A stretch of 64,000 bases of DNA, taken from Caprimulgus europaeus. Lineage: Eukaryota > Chordata > Aves > Caprimulgiformes > Caprimulgidae. The position numbers and the translations under genes are program-made. Location: contig OU015540.1 of NCBI GenBank assembly GCA_907165065.1, positions 3,456,001-3,520,000 of the forward strand, given 5' to 3'. The notes under the pieces are model-generated. The model was not told the DNA's origin and did not search any database. It saw nothing but the letters and a program-made list of their open reading frames with translations. Shown piece by piece: positions 11,583 to 23,486 of the stretch; position 1 is the first letter of the stretch, and each line of letters opens with the position of its first letter.

Positions 11583-11699
11583 CTGCAACACGTAGCCCTC
11601 CCGGGCGCTCTGCTCCCGGCCCAGTGCCACTTTCAGCTGGTCCTGCAGGTGCCGGTTCTGCTCCAGGAGCTCCAGGGCCTCCTTCTGCTTCTGCTCCAG
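11583..11699 (-). CDS. MPRIP: MPRIP window exon 15: start of coiled coil
   Basis: This exon encodes 39 codons, phase 0 to phase 0. It begins LEQKQKEALELLEQNRHLQD and ends EQSAREGYVLQ. The acceptor is CCTCCAG|CTG and the donor CAG|GTAGGA. It is the beginning of the continuous heptad-repeat region. Because it ends in phase 0, it can splice either to the giant exon (4628-8506) or directly to the exon at 1597-1744. The second choice gives the canonical short protein (YVLQ joined to ATCERG). Confidence 0.96.
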
Positions 11700-12612
11700 C
11701 TGGAGGGACACAAACAGAGACAACGTCCAGGGAGTGGGCAGGGGCTCAGCCATACGGAGCAAGCGGCTCAGAGGGGACGCAGAGTCGGACGAAAGGGGTT
11801 TTGATGGCACCGCTGCCTTGCTCTGCTCTGGGATCTGGATTTCATTTTGCCAGGGAAAATCCCTCCCCTCTGACAGAACCAAGTTACGCATTCGTTTAAT
11901 TCCTAAAGCTCACTGCAGCAAAGGATGAAGGGCACCAGCTCGTGCCAGGCATGACCCAGGCAAATCCCAGCCCGCTTCAGATCAGCGATACCCCTGGTTA
12001 CTCCATGCCTGCACCCCTTTCATTCCTGCTAATAGACCTTAATCCCAACTAACAACAACCTCTGTTATCCCAGGCGTGGACCTTTTCCAAGAGAGCTGAG
12101 TCTCCTCCTTTCTTTCCCTAAAATCATAAGACTGTTTGATGTAGGCTCCACAAAAAGGGAACCTTTGTGGTGTGTGCTACAACTCAAGCCAGTTTATAGT
12201 TTTGTAGACACAAATTTCTACAGCTGCAGAGACCCACGGAACGATGAGCTGGAATTTAACATCTGGTTGATAGACATCAATCACACCCATCTCATCAGAG
12301 GCAGGCTGGCGACCAACCAACACAAGTGTAGGCTGTGTGGGCTGGGAGAGGGTAATGAAGTACCACCCTTCCAAAACCAGCCCTTTCTGCAGCCGTGGGA
12401 ACATGAAAGCTGCTGGCAGAGCTGAACGGGAATGGATGGGGATCTGTGCCCTGCCAGCTCCCCAGGGGACCCTACAGCATCCCCACTCATTGCTAGTACA
12501 AAGCAGGAATAAATGCAGCTTTTTTAAGCCTGGTTCAGGCTTCCTTACAGTTCCTGCAGTGGCCTGAAGGACATTTTGGCCCACAGCCTGTGCCCCACAC
12601 ACTCTGTTTTAC
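11700..12612 (-). other. Intron between window exons 14 and 15
   Basis: This is a 0.9 kb intron of unique sequence. No repeat, RNA gene or exon was recognised. Confidence 0.7.
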
Positions 12613-13198
12613 CTCTTTCTCCAGCAGCGTGGTCAAGTGCTGCTTCGCGAGCCCCTCGTCCCGGTCCTCAGCATGGGCGAGGTGCAGGGGCGTGATGGGG
12701 ATCTGCTTCTCCTCCCGCAGCGGGGTGGTCTCCACCTGGTGCCAGCGCTGCTCAATCTCCACATGGACATTCTGTGGTTTGATGTCTGCCGGGACAGGCA
12801 GGATCCGGTCCACCTCCATCCTCAGTGCCTCCTCTGACCCTGCCCCGTCCACGGCATCGATCATCTCGAAGCGCTTGCGCCGCTCCTCCCGCCGCCGAGC
12901 CCGCTCCCGTTCCAGCTCTCCCGGGTCGGTGTCGGTGGCACCGGTGTCCCTGGGGAAGGCAGCAGAGCTGCTCTTGGAGGAGTCTGCAGCGTTTGCACGC
13001 TCCTGAGCCAGGGCTTGCTGGATGGGGCGAAATTCAGCCCAGTCAAATGTCTTGGACCGTCCTTCTCGCCGGCGCTCCCGGGCACGGCTCCGCTTCTGCT
13101 CCGGGTCCAGCTCAGCTTGCTCCGCATCCGGCTTCTCACTCGGCTTTGGACTGGTCTCGAAGGAAGAGCTTGTTTTGCTTTTCTCTTCCGGCAGCGAG
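12613..13198 (-). CDS. MPRIP: MPRIP window exon 14: charged segment before the coiled coil
   Basis: This exon has 586 nt: one base completing Ser, then 195 codons, ending in phase 0. It begins SLPEEKSKTSSSFETSPKPS, then KRSRARERRREGRSKTFDWA and EFRPIQQALAQER, then a variable Ser-rich stretch. It continues with GELERERARRREERRKRFEM and ends with VHVEIEQRWHQVETTPLREE and LTTLLEKE. The acceptor is CTCACAG|C and the donor GAG|GTAAAA. The KTFDWAEFRPIQQAL block and the Arg/Glu-rich helices are hallmarks of MPRIP and are shared in part with TRIOBP. In mammals the RhoA-binding region begins around the second half of this exon. I translated the exon base by base and found no internal stop. Confidence 0.96.
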
Positions 13199-16100
13199 CT
13201 GTGAGGACAGAGAGAGGGTGAAGGAAAGTGTCAGTGGGTGCTCGAGATGGCCAGGCGCTCCCACGCATGCCTCGAAGAGCCGGGTGGAAAGGGGCTGCTG
13301 GAAGCCCAAGCCAATGCCATGTGGGTGCCTCCCTGCCCCTCCATCTCCTGTCACCTCTTGGGTGCAGGAGTCACCGTTACCCTTCCCTGGGGTCACGCTG
13401 GTGTGCAAAGCCTTGGTGCAAGCGGCCCTGGCTGCTCCTGGGCACCCTCTGGCTCTCGGAGAGCTGCTGATCCCAACCTCGCTCCTCCTCAGCAGCTGCC
13501 CCAGGAACAGCGACCACAGCCCAGCAGCAGCCTGTGGCCAAGGCAGCGACCCCAAACCATCCTGCCAGGCAGGCAAGAGGCTTTGAAAGCTCCTCTGGTG
13601 CCCACCAGCCAGCTCGCTGCCCACCTCCCTGGCTACAAGGCTCCATGCACACACGCTGGTCAACGCGGCCATAGTCACGTGCTTGCAGGGAGGAGGCCAC
13701 CAGTCCCACCAAAGTCAAGTCTGGCTTCAGAGCTGCAGGGTGGAGAAGCACAGAGCAGCTCCCAGAAGTCTTGGGTAACAGAGGGAGGGTCTTCCTTGAG
13801 CTTGGCAAAGTCAGGGTATTAATGGGTCGAAAACTTCTCCATGCCACTATCTGCACTGAAGGCAAAGATCTCCCCCAGGGAAACCAGCCTTGCAGGCAGC
13901 ATGGGCAGCCACCCCCTGCACACTGCATGTGCAGTTGTCAGTGCAGCAAGGAGAGCAAGAGTTATTCAACACACAGTGGAAATGCTGATTTTCTCAAGCA
14001 AGGAATGATTTTTAGTACTGAGTTAGAGGGTGGTGGGTTGAGAGGGGAGACATACTGGTCAAGCAGGGAAAGTTAATAAGGGAAGGCAATATCATTTCCA
14101 ACCTGTGGATAATCCATAATGCAGTATTAGCTTGTTAAATGCAGACATGCCAGCCTGGTCACATGCAGATCAAAATTAAAAAAGAAGATAGCAGTATGCT
14201 AAGTTTGCAGAGGAAGCTCGTCCTGAGGGAGTGGCAGGTATTTGCTGAACCCTCTTTGCTTGGAGAAGCCCCTGAGATGCCTCCTGAGGCACAGCCCTGC
14301 TGCTCAGGCTGACTCCTGGCTTTCCCCACTTCCAGTACAACCACAGCATCCCCCTGTGCTCCAGCCTCCAGCGCAGCCTCCACAGGGTTTCTAAAAGGGA
14401 GCAGCGAGAAGAGCTACAAAGCAGCTCCCCAGGCCCTTCACTGCAGGCAAACCATTGCTTACGGGGCTCTGACCCACAGGACCATGTGCCGTGACCAGGA
14501 GGGACCAGCAGCAGCAGCAGCAAAGCTTCTCCTCCCGCCTTGGTAACACACCCCAGCTCCTGCAGCCAACCTCATGTATGTGCATGTGCCCAAAACAAAG
14601 CATGGAGCAGAAGAGATGACTCTGCATGGGGCCAGGGCTAGTATCTTCCGATGCACTTTCATCCACCATCAAACCACAGGCTCAGTAGAACTGGGTTTCA
14701 AGAAACTCTGGCAGTTACAGGCTAAAACCAGCTCAGAGATTAATTCCTCCTTCAGCTCTGTCACTTGCAGCTAATAAAATAAACCCAAAAGGCACCGCAA
14801 TGAAACCTCCTCACTCCTCAACCACTAGAAGATGCTGCATGACTCCAAAGCCAGGCTCCCAACCTGGAGTCAGTCAGTGATTACAGCTGCATTTTAAATA
14901 ACTAAAGCAGGGATGGAGTCTTAAGTAAGACTTAAATAAATAAAAGTAAAGATGGAGTCTTAAATAAGTAAAGACAGTCTTAAAATGAAGAGCATTAGGA
15001 AAAAAGGGGTCCTGGGGCCGCTCAGGTGTTGTTGAGAGACAGAAATTAAGCTGCTCTAAATACCAGGTGGAAGAATCTCAGCATTTCTAGAGGTGACATC
15101 TCTCATGAGCTCATTTCTCCTCTGCTGCTTTCCAAAGGGCACAGGATGTGTGTCAGGGAGCAGAGGGACGGCCACTGGGAACTGAGTTAAGAGACTCAGA
15201 AGACTGACCCAAACTTTCTCATTTCATCTCCTGCAAGTGCCCCATGGCTATTAATTCTGCTCAAGCACTTCACATCTCCTCCATCCCCAGACAAATCAAT
15301 TCCCATCACATGGAGGGGGGGTGTGTGTCTTTGCCTCACAATGGTGTTTATAGGTCAAAACAGAAAGTTTTTAATATGGGTGGCTGTGGGAGAGGTGCAA
15401 GCCGTGAGCTGAGCACGCTGCCGCAGTGTGCAAGAAACATGTGAAGGCTGCAAGGAACCGGGGAGGCACTGGGAAAAAACCTCACCAGGGCTGGGAGATG
15501 AACAAGGACCCAGTGCTGAAGCAGCCACCTTCTTTCTTGTGAGTATTTTATATCTGCACGGTCATCATTAGCAGAGGGTAATTAGTGCCTCTGCAGATTG
15601 CAGGGCAGTGCTGAGGACAGGGAGCAGTGCAGCACCCGCCCCCCCCCCCCACCCCAGGTACTGACACACACAGCAACATAAACAGTCATTAGGACTTGAG
15701 TAACCCAGAAAACGTGTGTTTGGCTCGGTGGAGCCATGGCAGCGGGTTAGAGACGCAGTGGAGGGCTGCAGGAGGGTGCGGAGTCGGATCGGCCCCGAGG
15801 ACGGGGCAAACCCCACCACCCTCCCGGCACAGCCCAGACTAACATCCTACTTGCACCTTGGCCACACTGCAGAGACATTTACCACCTCTCCATCATGAGC
15901 CTTTGGCAGCCTGTCCTTTGGCTTTCCAGCAGCCCCCTCCACAAGCTGCTCCCTGGGTGTGGATGTGAATGATGTGCCCAAAGCCAGGCGGGATGGGCTG
16001 GGATACCCCGTGCACCCACGCGCCGTAGCAAAGGGCTTGTGAGCGGGCACCAGGTGAACACAGCCCCACTCCACACAGTGACAACTCAGCAACGTGACTA

Positions 16101-17645
16101 ACCCACACCAGATTCTACCCCATCCAAAACCAGCTTGGTGGAAAACGACAGAAGTGCACCTATAATTCCCTTTTGCCCAGCTCAAGATTGAGATTCCCAG
16201 TCTATTTATGCAGCGTAACAAGTTACTGCCCGACTGGTACCTGCGCTTGGACCCTCTCACCGGGGTAAAGCCAAGTCAAACCACTTCGTGTGAGCTCAGA
16301 GCAGATGCAGAGCACAGGACTATTGTGCTGCAGTAACTTGTTAGGCTATAAATATATCTGGCTCTTTAAAGGCAGACAGGTCCCCTCAAATTTCCTTGGT
16401 CTTCATCTTCATATCTAGTCACATCGGAAGATACCAGTGTGGGGAAATCAAGTGTCAAGACCAGGTTGCTTCTTCCCTTCTCTCTGGCTTTTAGTTAAAG
16501 AAGAAAAAAAAAAGGGGGAAGGGGGGAAGAAAAGAAAGAAAAATAAATGGAAACTGCAGGACTTTCCATCTGAGGTGCAGAAAAGGAGGAGCATGCAGTG
16601 AATCACGAGATATACAAACCACAGAACGTTAATACAGGAGAGAACACAGTTTTCCAACCTGGGCTTCAGCACGGATAGTTTCAAAGAGAAGTTTTTCCTG
16701 GGATTGCATGGAAATCAAACATACACAGGAGTGAGGAGAGAGGCGGCTTCCCCGAGACCCCCGCGAGGTCCACCAGAGCTCGGGCAGGGCTGGGAAACGG
16801 TGCCTGAGCGCCAAGTGGGATGGGGAAGGAGAGGCTGGAGCACCTCCAGGTCAACAGCACTGGGTGAGAGGAGCCATTCCATCCACACGGGGACAAGCCT
16901 GGCAAAAAACCTGCTCACTGCAGCTAAGGGAAGGACAGGAGACGGAGTTAATGGTGCGACCGTGTCCATGAAGCCTGTAAGAGGTGGCCTGTACGAGTGT
17001 GGCTGGCACAGTTAGCTGTGAGGAGGTCAAACACCCTTTACCCGCAGCCACAAGCGCTCACAGAAGGTTCTCTGTGAAGCAGGGGGTCCCTTCCTCTGGC
17101 ACTGATGGCAGGAGGAGACTCGAGCATTACTAAGGCGGAAGGGGAATGAGCTGCGGTAGCTGATCTGGAAGATCAAAAGAGGAGGGAAAACGATTTGCTG
17201 GCTGGAGTTTAAAATCTATCAGAGCCAAACAGCTTCTAAATTGAACCCTGGGCTCATGCTGCCGTGACCCGTGGAGGGGATGGGCAGCTCGTGCTGAACA
17301 GTAGCCAGAGGAAAGGGAGAACCCAGCACAACTGAATCCAAGTGGTTTCACAATACCTGGTGGGAATCCAGAGGAGCCTTGATATAGGAACAGTATTTCA
17401 TATTCCTATGCACAAATTAAAGCCACATTTTCAACCCTCTTTGAAATCTGCACGCGTAAGAGTAACTCAGCACATCAGCATCCCCACAAAGCGTATCCAG
17501 ACCAAGCCCAGAGAGAGGGTTGTGAGAAAGAGCCACAGCTTCCAGGAACAGACAGGCTCAGAGAGGAAAGGAAGGGGCTAAGGGAAGAGTTACTCCTGCA
17601 TAGCAAACCAGACAACTGCAAGGGCTGCTCAACTCCCCTCTTTAC
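13199..17645 (-). other. Intron between window exons 13 and 14
   Basis: This is a 4.4 kb intron. It contains a run of 12 C (15639-15650), a purine tract at about 16499-16543 and an AT-rich TATAAATATA-like stretch near 16347. I found no exon, transposon or RNA gene. Confidence 0.7.
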
Positions 17646-17755
17646 CTTGTGACATCGGGAGCAGTGGTGGGGCGAACGTGCTTCATGATGGTCTGGATCC
17701 AGTTGCGGCGAATGCCCGATGTCATGGCAGAGAGGGTGAACTCTCCTTCCTTCGT
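17646..17755 (-). CDS. MPRIP: MPRIP window exon 13: end of second PH domain
   Basis: This exon has 110 nt: 36 codons plus AG, ending in phase 2. It begins [20 protein letters not shown] and continues [16 protein letters not shown]. The acceptor is TCCCTAG|ACG and the donor [20 protein letters not shown] is the PH-domain C-terminal helix with its conserved Trp. KHVRPTT differs from the mammalian KHVHPTT by one residue. There is no upstream Met, so it is recognised only by homology and phase. It joins the next exon through a split Ser codon (AG|C). Confidence 0.95.
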
Positions 17756-18209
17756 CTAGGGAGAGAGGAGAACGGGCTCACAGCAGCTGATTGCACCCAC
17801 CAGCACCTTCCCACCTCCCTCAGTGTCACCCTGCACCCAGCCCTGAGCACCCAGCCCTGAGCACCCAGCGCTGGGCCAGCATTTGCTGGCTGCATGGAGG
17901 TCACACCCAACCCAGCCCCTCCATCCCCCAGCACGCTCACGGTGGGAATCATCATTTCTCAGCAACCAGGCTAGTTTTGCCATAGCTGAGACTCTTTAGA
18001 CTGAGACAAAACCTTCCCTTTCCATCCCACCCCCCCATTTTTTGTGAACCAAAAAACTGGCTCTCAAACCCAAGGCCATAGCTCTCTGGAGCACTGTGGG
18101 GGATGCTTGGGTGGCCTCTCTTAGGTGTTTGGGGAGATGTTTCCCAAGCAGTGGCACAGCATGAGCAGCCTCATCGTTCTCCTCTTCCTCCTCCCCATGT
18201 TTTCCTTAC
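17756..18209 (-). other. Intron between window exons 12 and 13
   Basis: This 454 bp intron contains a short tandem repeat of a CACCCAGCCCTGAG-type unit near 17834-17872 and nothing else recognised. Confidence 0.7.
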
Positions 18210-18299
18210 GTGGATCTGGAAGCCGTAGTTTCGCTGCACTGGGTACTCGGTTACATCATAGCACGTGGATAAATCGATTTCTCCATCCAGGTCAGCTGC
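18210..18299 (-). CDS. MPRIP: MPRIP window exon 12: second PH domain, central strands
   Basis: This exon encodes 30 codons, phase 0 to phase 0. It begins [20 protein letters not shown] and ends NYGFQIH. The acceptor is TCTCCAG|GCA and the donor [29 protein letters not shown] is the strand 4-5 region of the second PH domain, and YGFQIH leads into the next exon. It matches mammalian MPRIP almost residue for residue. The short 226 bp intron (18300-18525) separates it from exon 11. Confidence 0.96.
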
Positions 18300-18525
18300 C
18301 TGGAGAAGGAAGAGGTAAATTAACTTGTAATGCTTGGCAACCCCAAAGCACAACAGGCTCGCAGGGAGGCACACAGCAGGTCCTCAAGAAGCACAAAGCC
18401 CTGAAGAACTTTGCTCCAGGACCTCAGCATTTGGGAAGACAACCTGCCCAGGGACAGTCTGGGGGCACCTGGGGCTCCCCTGGGTGCAGAGCGATGGGCT
18501 GAAGGCTGATGGGGAAGACACTCAC

Positions 18526-18594
18526 CTCTTCTGCCACTGAATCCCGGTAGTATCTCAGGCTTTGGTCAGTCAGCACAAACCAGTGCTTCTTCCA
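18526..18594 (-). CDS. MPRIP: MPRIP window exon 11: second PH domain, strands 2-3
   Basis: This exon encodes 23 codons, phase 0 to phase 0. It begins [20 protein letters not shown] and ends AEE. The acceptor is TTCCTAG|TGG and the donor [25 protein letters not shown] is the typical PH beta2-beta3 hairpin. The sequence is nearly invariant in vertebrates; LTDQ here replaces LADQ of human as remembered. The following intron is only 226 bp. Confidence 0.96.
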
Positions 18595-20302
18595 CTAGGA
18601 AACAACCAAGATGGGGCAGTTACAATCCTGCTCCTTCTCCATCAGCAGAGCCTGGGCAGCTCATCACCAGTCACCCAGTAGAGACACCCCACAGGGAGGC
18701 AGCTCACAGCCTCTCCCCTCCCAGCTCTGCTCCTGGCTTCCAGAGGCTCTCCCGGGGGAGAGGACCCGAACAGGCAGCAATGCAAGGGACATCGTGATGG
18801 TTTGCACCACCAGGACCCTGATTTCCTCAGCGCTGCTGCACTGGCAGAACACCAGACCCTCAGCAGCACCAACCCTGCATGTGACAGTGAAACCCTGCAA
18901 GAGCCACAGGGCAGTCAGAGCCTTCCCAAGAGCTCCACTGGCATGATGATGCTTTTAGTGGCTGCATTTAAAGCCTTTTTTAGAAAAAAACAACCAACCA
19001 AACAAAAAAAGCAGCAAAACATTCGTGGTTTATCTGCAGCACCTAGAAATTGAGTTGGAGCCTATTCCTGGCCCTTGCTCTATACAAATACACATTCTGC
19101 ACACTGCCAGCGAGGCACAGGCTCACCCAAGGCAGCTTCAGTGAATAAAGCACTTGCTCCAGCAGCTGATTCCCACTCTGGCTGCCTACAGACATGCCCT
19201 CAGCCCCAGGGCCCAATGCACCAGTGGGTCACAGAATCACAGAATGGTGGGGTTGGAAGGGACCTCAGGAGATCATCCAGTCCAACCCCCCTGCAGGGTC
19301 ACCTTGAGCAGGTCACACAGGACGGCATCCAGGTGGGTTTGAACATCCCCAGAGATGGAGACTCCACAGCCTCTCTGGGCAGCCTGTCCCAGGGCTCTGG
19401 CACCCTCAAAGTAAAGAAGTTTTTCATCATGTTTAAGTCTCCAGGATAAACAGACCCAGCTCTCAGTCTTTCCTCATAAGAAAGATACTCCAGACCCCTA
19501 ATCATCTTGGTAGCTCCAAGATGATATGGCCCCCACAGCAGAGCCTGGGCACAGTGCTCATAGCTGTGGACAAGTCACCCTCATTTTCCCCTGAATGGGA
19601 GGGAAGGAAATCCAGGGAAGGGGCAGTTTGCAAACAGCCAGGGCACCTAGTCCACCTCAGCTTCAGTGCCTGTCTCTAAGGCTCCAACAGAGCAGCAAAT
19701 CCCACATCCCTCCAGGAATGGACAGGAAGAAAGTGGCAGCAGCTGCTTCCCTCAGCACCAACTCAGAGGCATTTATTTATTTCTTGGCCTTGCCATTTCC
19801 CCAGTGCTCAGGAGACTTCATTTGAGCCTCACTACTGGCGCCAAGGAGGTCGCTGGGTTGCAAGAGAGATGAGACCAATAGAGAATGGCAACACGAAACC
19901 AGTGCTGCTATCCAAGCTGCCCAGCTCCCTGGAAACCCTGGACACAATATCCAATATCCAGCTGTGGGGCTTTGAAACCTCCCCAGGACAGCACCAGCTA
20001 TTCCCACCCACAGACAAACACCGTTTGCACAGGGCTCACACACAACCGCTACTGCCTGGCTCCAGAGTTGTACAAATTCCCTGTCACTGCTCTGCCCAAG
20101 TGCCTACACCTGATTTCTCCCACCTGGAGCATGGTCCAAAACTGATCTACCCTGCAAAGACATCGGGGCTTCACCAGTGTTGAGAGCAGCCCCATGCACA
20201 GCCCACAGAGCCAGGACATCAGAGTGGGTGTCAGCTGCCAGACACTGGGACTGACCACAGCACCGAGACCGATGCAAAGGGCAGAACTTCCCCTGGACTC
20301 AC
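18595..20302 (-). other. Intron between window exons 10 and 11
   Basis: This is a 1.7 kb intron with an antisense CR1 fragment at 19230-19520. No other element was recognised. Confidence 0.7.
19230..19520 (-). mobile_element. CR1 LINE, 3' fragment
   Basis: The plus strand starts CACAGAATCACAGAATGGTG and then shows GGTTGGAAGGGACCTCAGG, the reverse complement of the CR1 3' end. The minus-strand translation contains the decayed ORF2 C-terminal motif WDRLPREAVESPSLGMFK, with PGDLNMMKNFFTLR before it. It is 5'-truncated and non-functional. Confidence 0.92.
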
Positions 20303-20359
20303 CTGCCCGTCCTCATACTGCTTTGTCAACCAGCCCTTCTTGAAGTTCAGCAGGTCAGG
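20303..20359 (-). CDS. MPRIP: MPRIP window exon 10: start of second PH domain
   Basis: This exon encodes 19 codons, phase 0 to phase 0: PDLLNFKKGWLTKQYEDGQ. The acceptor is CTTGCAG|CCT and the donor CAG|GTGAGT. FKKGWLTK is the first strand of the second PH domain and is identical in sequence to the mammalian protein as I know it. This PH domain is of the type shared with the paralogue TRIOBP/Tara. Two CR1 fragments lie within about 650 bp upstream of its acceptor. Confidence 0.96.
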
Positions 20360-20477
20360 CTGCAAGAAAGGAGAGAGGCCATCAGAGGGGAGGGAAGAAG
20401 TGTCTGCACACAGAAGACAACAGCAGCGGCTTGATAAAACACAGTGCAGCAAGAAAAGAGAGCAGCAACAGTTACAT

Positions 20478-20530
20478 TCATTGAATAGTTTGGGTTGGAA
20501 GGGACCTTTAAAGGTCATCTAGTCCAAAGT
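20478..20530 (-). mobile_element. CR1 LINE, very short 3' fragment
   Basis: The plus strand shows ATTGAATAGTTTGGGTTGGA followed by an AGGGACCTTTAAAGGTCATC-type block. This is the 3' end of a CR1-like element in minus orientation. It is about 70 bp from the larger CR1 copy at 20601-20990 and may be the remains of a separate insertion. Confidence 0.8.
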
Positions 20531-20600
20531 GGATCATTATATTGTGTGGTGGCTAAATGTTTGCTCCCAGGAGGAACAGAAACCTGCTGTATGGTGTATA

Positions 20601-20990
20601 ACACAGAATCCCAGAATTGCCTGGGTTGGAAAAGCCCTTTAAGCTCATCGAGTCCCATCATGAACCCAACACTGACCAGTCCCCGACTGACCCATGTCCC
20701 TCAGCACTGTGTCTACACGACTCTTCAATCCCTCCAGGGATGGGGACTCCATCACTGCCCTGGGCAACCCCTTCCAATGCCTCAGAACCCTTTCAGCAAA
20801 GAAATTCTTCCTCACATCCAATCTCAACTGCCCTGGGCACAACTTGAGGCCATTTCCTCTTGTCCTGTCACTTGGTCCTTGGTTGAACAGACCCACCCCC
20901 ACCTCTCTCCACCCTCCTTCCAGGGAGTTGGACAGAGCCAGAAGGTCTCCCCTCAGCCTCCTTTTCTCCAGGCTAAACAACAGGCTGTCC
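20601..20990 (-). mobile_element. CR1 LINE, 3' fragment with ORF2 C-terminus
   Basis: On the minus strand this reads a remnant of the CR1 ORF2 C-terminus: [34 protein letters not shown], and [15 protein letters not shown]. It ends in the CR1 3' terminal sequence (plus strand ACACAGAATCCCAGAATTGC). It is 5'-truncated and non-functional, and lies antisense to nothing else. MPRIP is on the same strand, so the element is in sense orientation within the intron. Confidence 0.93.
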
Positions 20991-23369
20991 ACATCCTAGC
21001 ACTTCTCTTGCAATTTCCTACTGTGCCACCAGCATTGCAGAGGAAGGAGAAGCAAGGAATTAGCAAGACTGCAGGCGGTTTTGTCCCTCATATGACGAAA
21101 GACAAACTATGTGCTATTGATGCAAGGCTGCAGGGTTTAAAACAAGACTGAGTTCCCAAGGCTGGAAATACAGGGAATCCCAGCACTGCACCACCCCAGT
21201 GACACCTGCTCTTTCCTCCGAAGTGGCTGCATTGGGACATTGAAGCTCTGAGAAAAGCAACCAAGACAGCGTGGGATAACTCCCGCCAGCCCTTCCTCCC
21301 AGCCCTGCCCGTGCACGGGGAAGGATGTGGTGGAAATGCTTTTGCTCCCTCGAGGCTGAGCTCCTCCAGCTGCTCCATGTGTTGAAGAGTGCAGGAGGAA
21401 AGGGGAGCACTGTGTGAAATGCAGCTGTAGCGTCTGAAATGGGCTATAGCAGGAGGAGCAATGGAAAACTGGGGTCTGGAAGCCCAGTCAATCCAATCTA
21501 TGCTGTGGGGTGGCACATCCCACATTTGAGTGCTCCTCTGGTGGCAGGAACTCAGCCTTGCTCCACAGTGGGCTTTTGCTCCACAAAAAACACAGGGGAA
21601 AGTAAATGCCACCTTGCCCTTCCTGAATCCCTGGAGAATCAGAGGAGGGAGCGGACAGACGCCAGCCTGAATCGCCCTGGCTGTGATGTGGCTGGAGGCA
21701 ATAAACCCAGTGAGCCCCACCAGGACCTGCTGACGAGACAGCGATAAGCCACAAACAAACTGTAGAGAAAATTGCATTTGCAATGACCACATCCATCTCT
21801 GAAGCAGGCTATGAGAGCTGGGCATCCTCATCTCAGCCCTAATCTACCCTTAGGGAGCGATACCACCACCTGCCTGCTTGTCCTCTGCTGAAGCACAGGT
21901 GGGATCGTGCTTCCAGGATCTGGGTCCTGTTTAAGCTCTTTCTTGTACAACAGGAGAGTGTCAAACACAGGATCTATATTTTGGATCAAAAATAACCAGC
22001 TCCCAACTATGCACTTTGCAGAGAAGGAAAACAGGAGTTTGCAAGTGTTCAGAGTTGCTCGTGGGTTTATTTATCAACTGGGAAGAAGCACTGGGCAAGA
22101 ATCTTCCACACAAGTAGATAAATCCCACCTCAGCAGCATTCACTCTACTACACTTCTTGGCTTCCTTTAAATTTAAGCAAAGGTGTAGAAGCAGCCAGAG
22201 AGGAAAGAGGCTGCCAAACAGTACATGCAGGTTTCAGACTGGGCTGCAGCGAGACACTAGAGAAGCACCCAGAGGGAGAAGGTTTCTCCTGCAGGTCCCG
22301 CTCCTCCACGGGGGCAGATCCCTTTGCTTTCCTCTGACTGCTCAGGCAGGCAGGAGAGCACAGGCTTTGCCTGAAGCTGCAAAGCTGCTGAAGCATGAAA
22401 AGTTTGGGACCAGCTGCCACTGAAGGGTGTAAACATTAGAAACCAAAAACAGATGAAGCACTTGATGGAAGAGATACCCACGCAGCGCAAGCCACAGCTC
22501 TGCTGTAACCCACCAAGCCTCACAGGGGACGAACTCTCCCTCAGCTTTTATCCTGACAGATGACCGATCTGATCTGACACAGCGAACCCGATGGGCAGGG
22601 GAGAGTCTTGCAATCCCAGTCACAAGCCAGCAGGCATTCTTATGTTGCTACTTTTATAGCAGGAGTGGCACAATAAAGGCATATTTAATGCAAGGAAAAG
22701 GTTTTCTTCCCACTGACTGCCCGATTTTCTTGCCTTCACTAGATGATATGCATTGTGACTTTATGTGCACTTCCTGCACCTTTTTATTACTACCAAGAAT
22801 TTAAAAATCACTCTTGTGGCTGTACAAGTCTACATGAAAAGCTACTACAGAAACACTAAGCTACTGCATTTTTATGAGAGTCCTTCAATAGAAGCTGTCC
22901 ATCCACGAAAAATGCAGCTCGTATTTACAATGGCTGTGTAATCTTTTTGAGAGATTAGCAAGTGTATTTATTTTGTTCCTCCAGAAGGGTGGTGAGTGAG
23001 AGGAGAGCATTTTGTGTTTGTTCTGTACTGTTTGCTTCCAGGTCTGGTGAGCATTTGAAGTATGCAATGGGAGGGGAGCTCAGGAGGGCAGGTTCAGCCC
23101 TTCCTCGCAGCCTTCGTCCCACTCACACCCACTTCCAACTGCATAAACATCAAGGAAGCGGCATTAGGAAACCAGGGCATGTGTTAGCTCTCCTCAACAG
23201 CCCAAGTGGGAAGTCTGAAGCCAAGTCACTAAAACCTGCCCCAAATCCAAGTGTATCCTATGTGCTGGCTACAGGGAAAGCAGCAGCCAGTCCAGTTTTC
23301 ACTGGACCTGTCTGGGAAGGGCCTCTCACATCCCCCCCCAAGGCAGAGGACATGGCCTCAGTGGCTCAC

Positions 23370-23486
23370 CGTCATCGAGGACTCTGTGGACCTTCTGTCC
23401 AGTGACTTTGCCCGGCGATGTGGGGACAGAGGAGATGCAGACACATCCAGGATGGAGCCCACAGCTGCACTTTCACAAGTGAAGTC
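23370..23486 (-). CDS. MPRIP: MPRIP window exon 9: SPHRRAKSLDRRSTE linker exon
   Basis: This exon encodes 39 codons, phase 0 to phase 0. It begins DFTCESAAVGSILDVSASPL and ends RRSTESSMT. The acceptor is TACACAG|GAC and the donor ACG|GTGAGC. It contains the conserved core SPLSPHRRAKSLDRRSTE. RRAKSLD fits basophilic kinase and 14-3-3-type recognition, although no such function is shown by sequence alone. The exon has no internal Met, so it is easy to miss in open-frame scans. It is identified by its match to the mammalian linker just before the second PH domain and by its frame continuity. Confidence 0.93.

Larger units (their letters stand above)
20360..23369 (-). other. Intron between window exons 9 and 10
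   Basis: This is a 3.0 kb intron with two antisense CR1-type fragments near its 3' end (20478-20530 and 20601-20990). The rest is unique sequence with no recognised exon or RNA gene. Confidence 0.7.

Noticed and set aside
16340..16380. TATAAATATA-like sequence as an internal promoter
   Set aside because: It is an isolated AT-rich match in an intron without CpG context, initiator or downstream exon.
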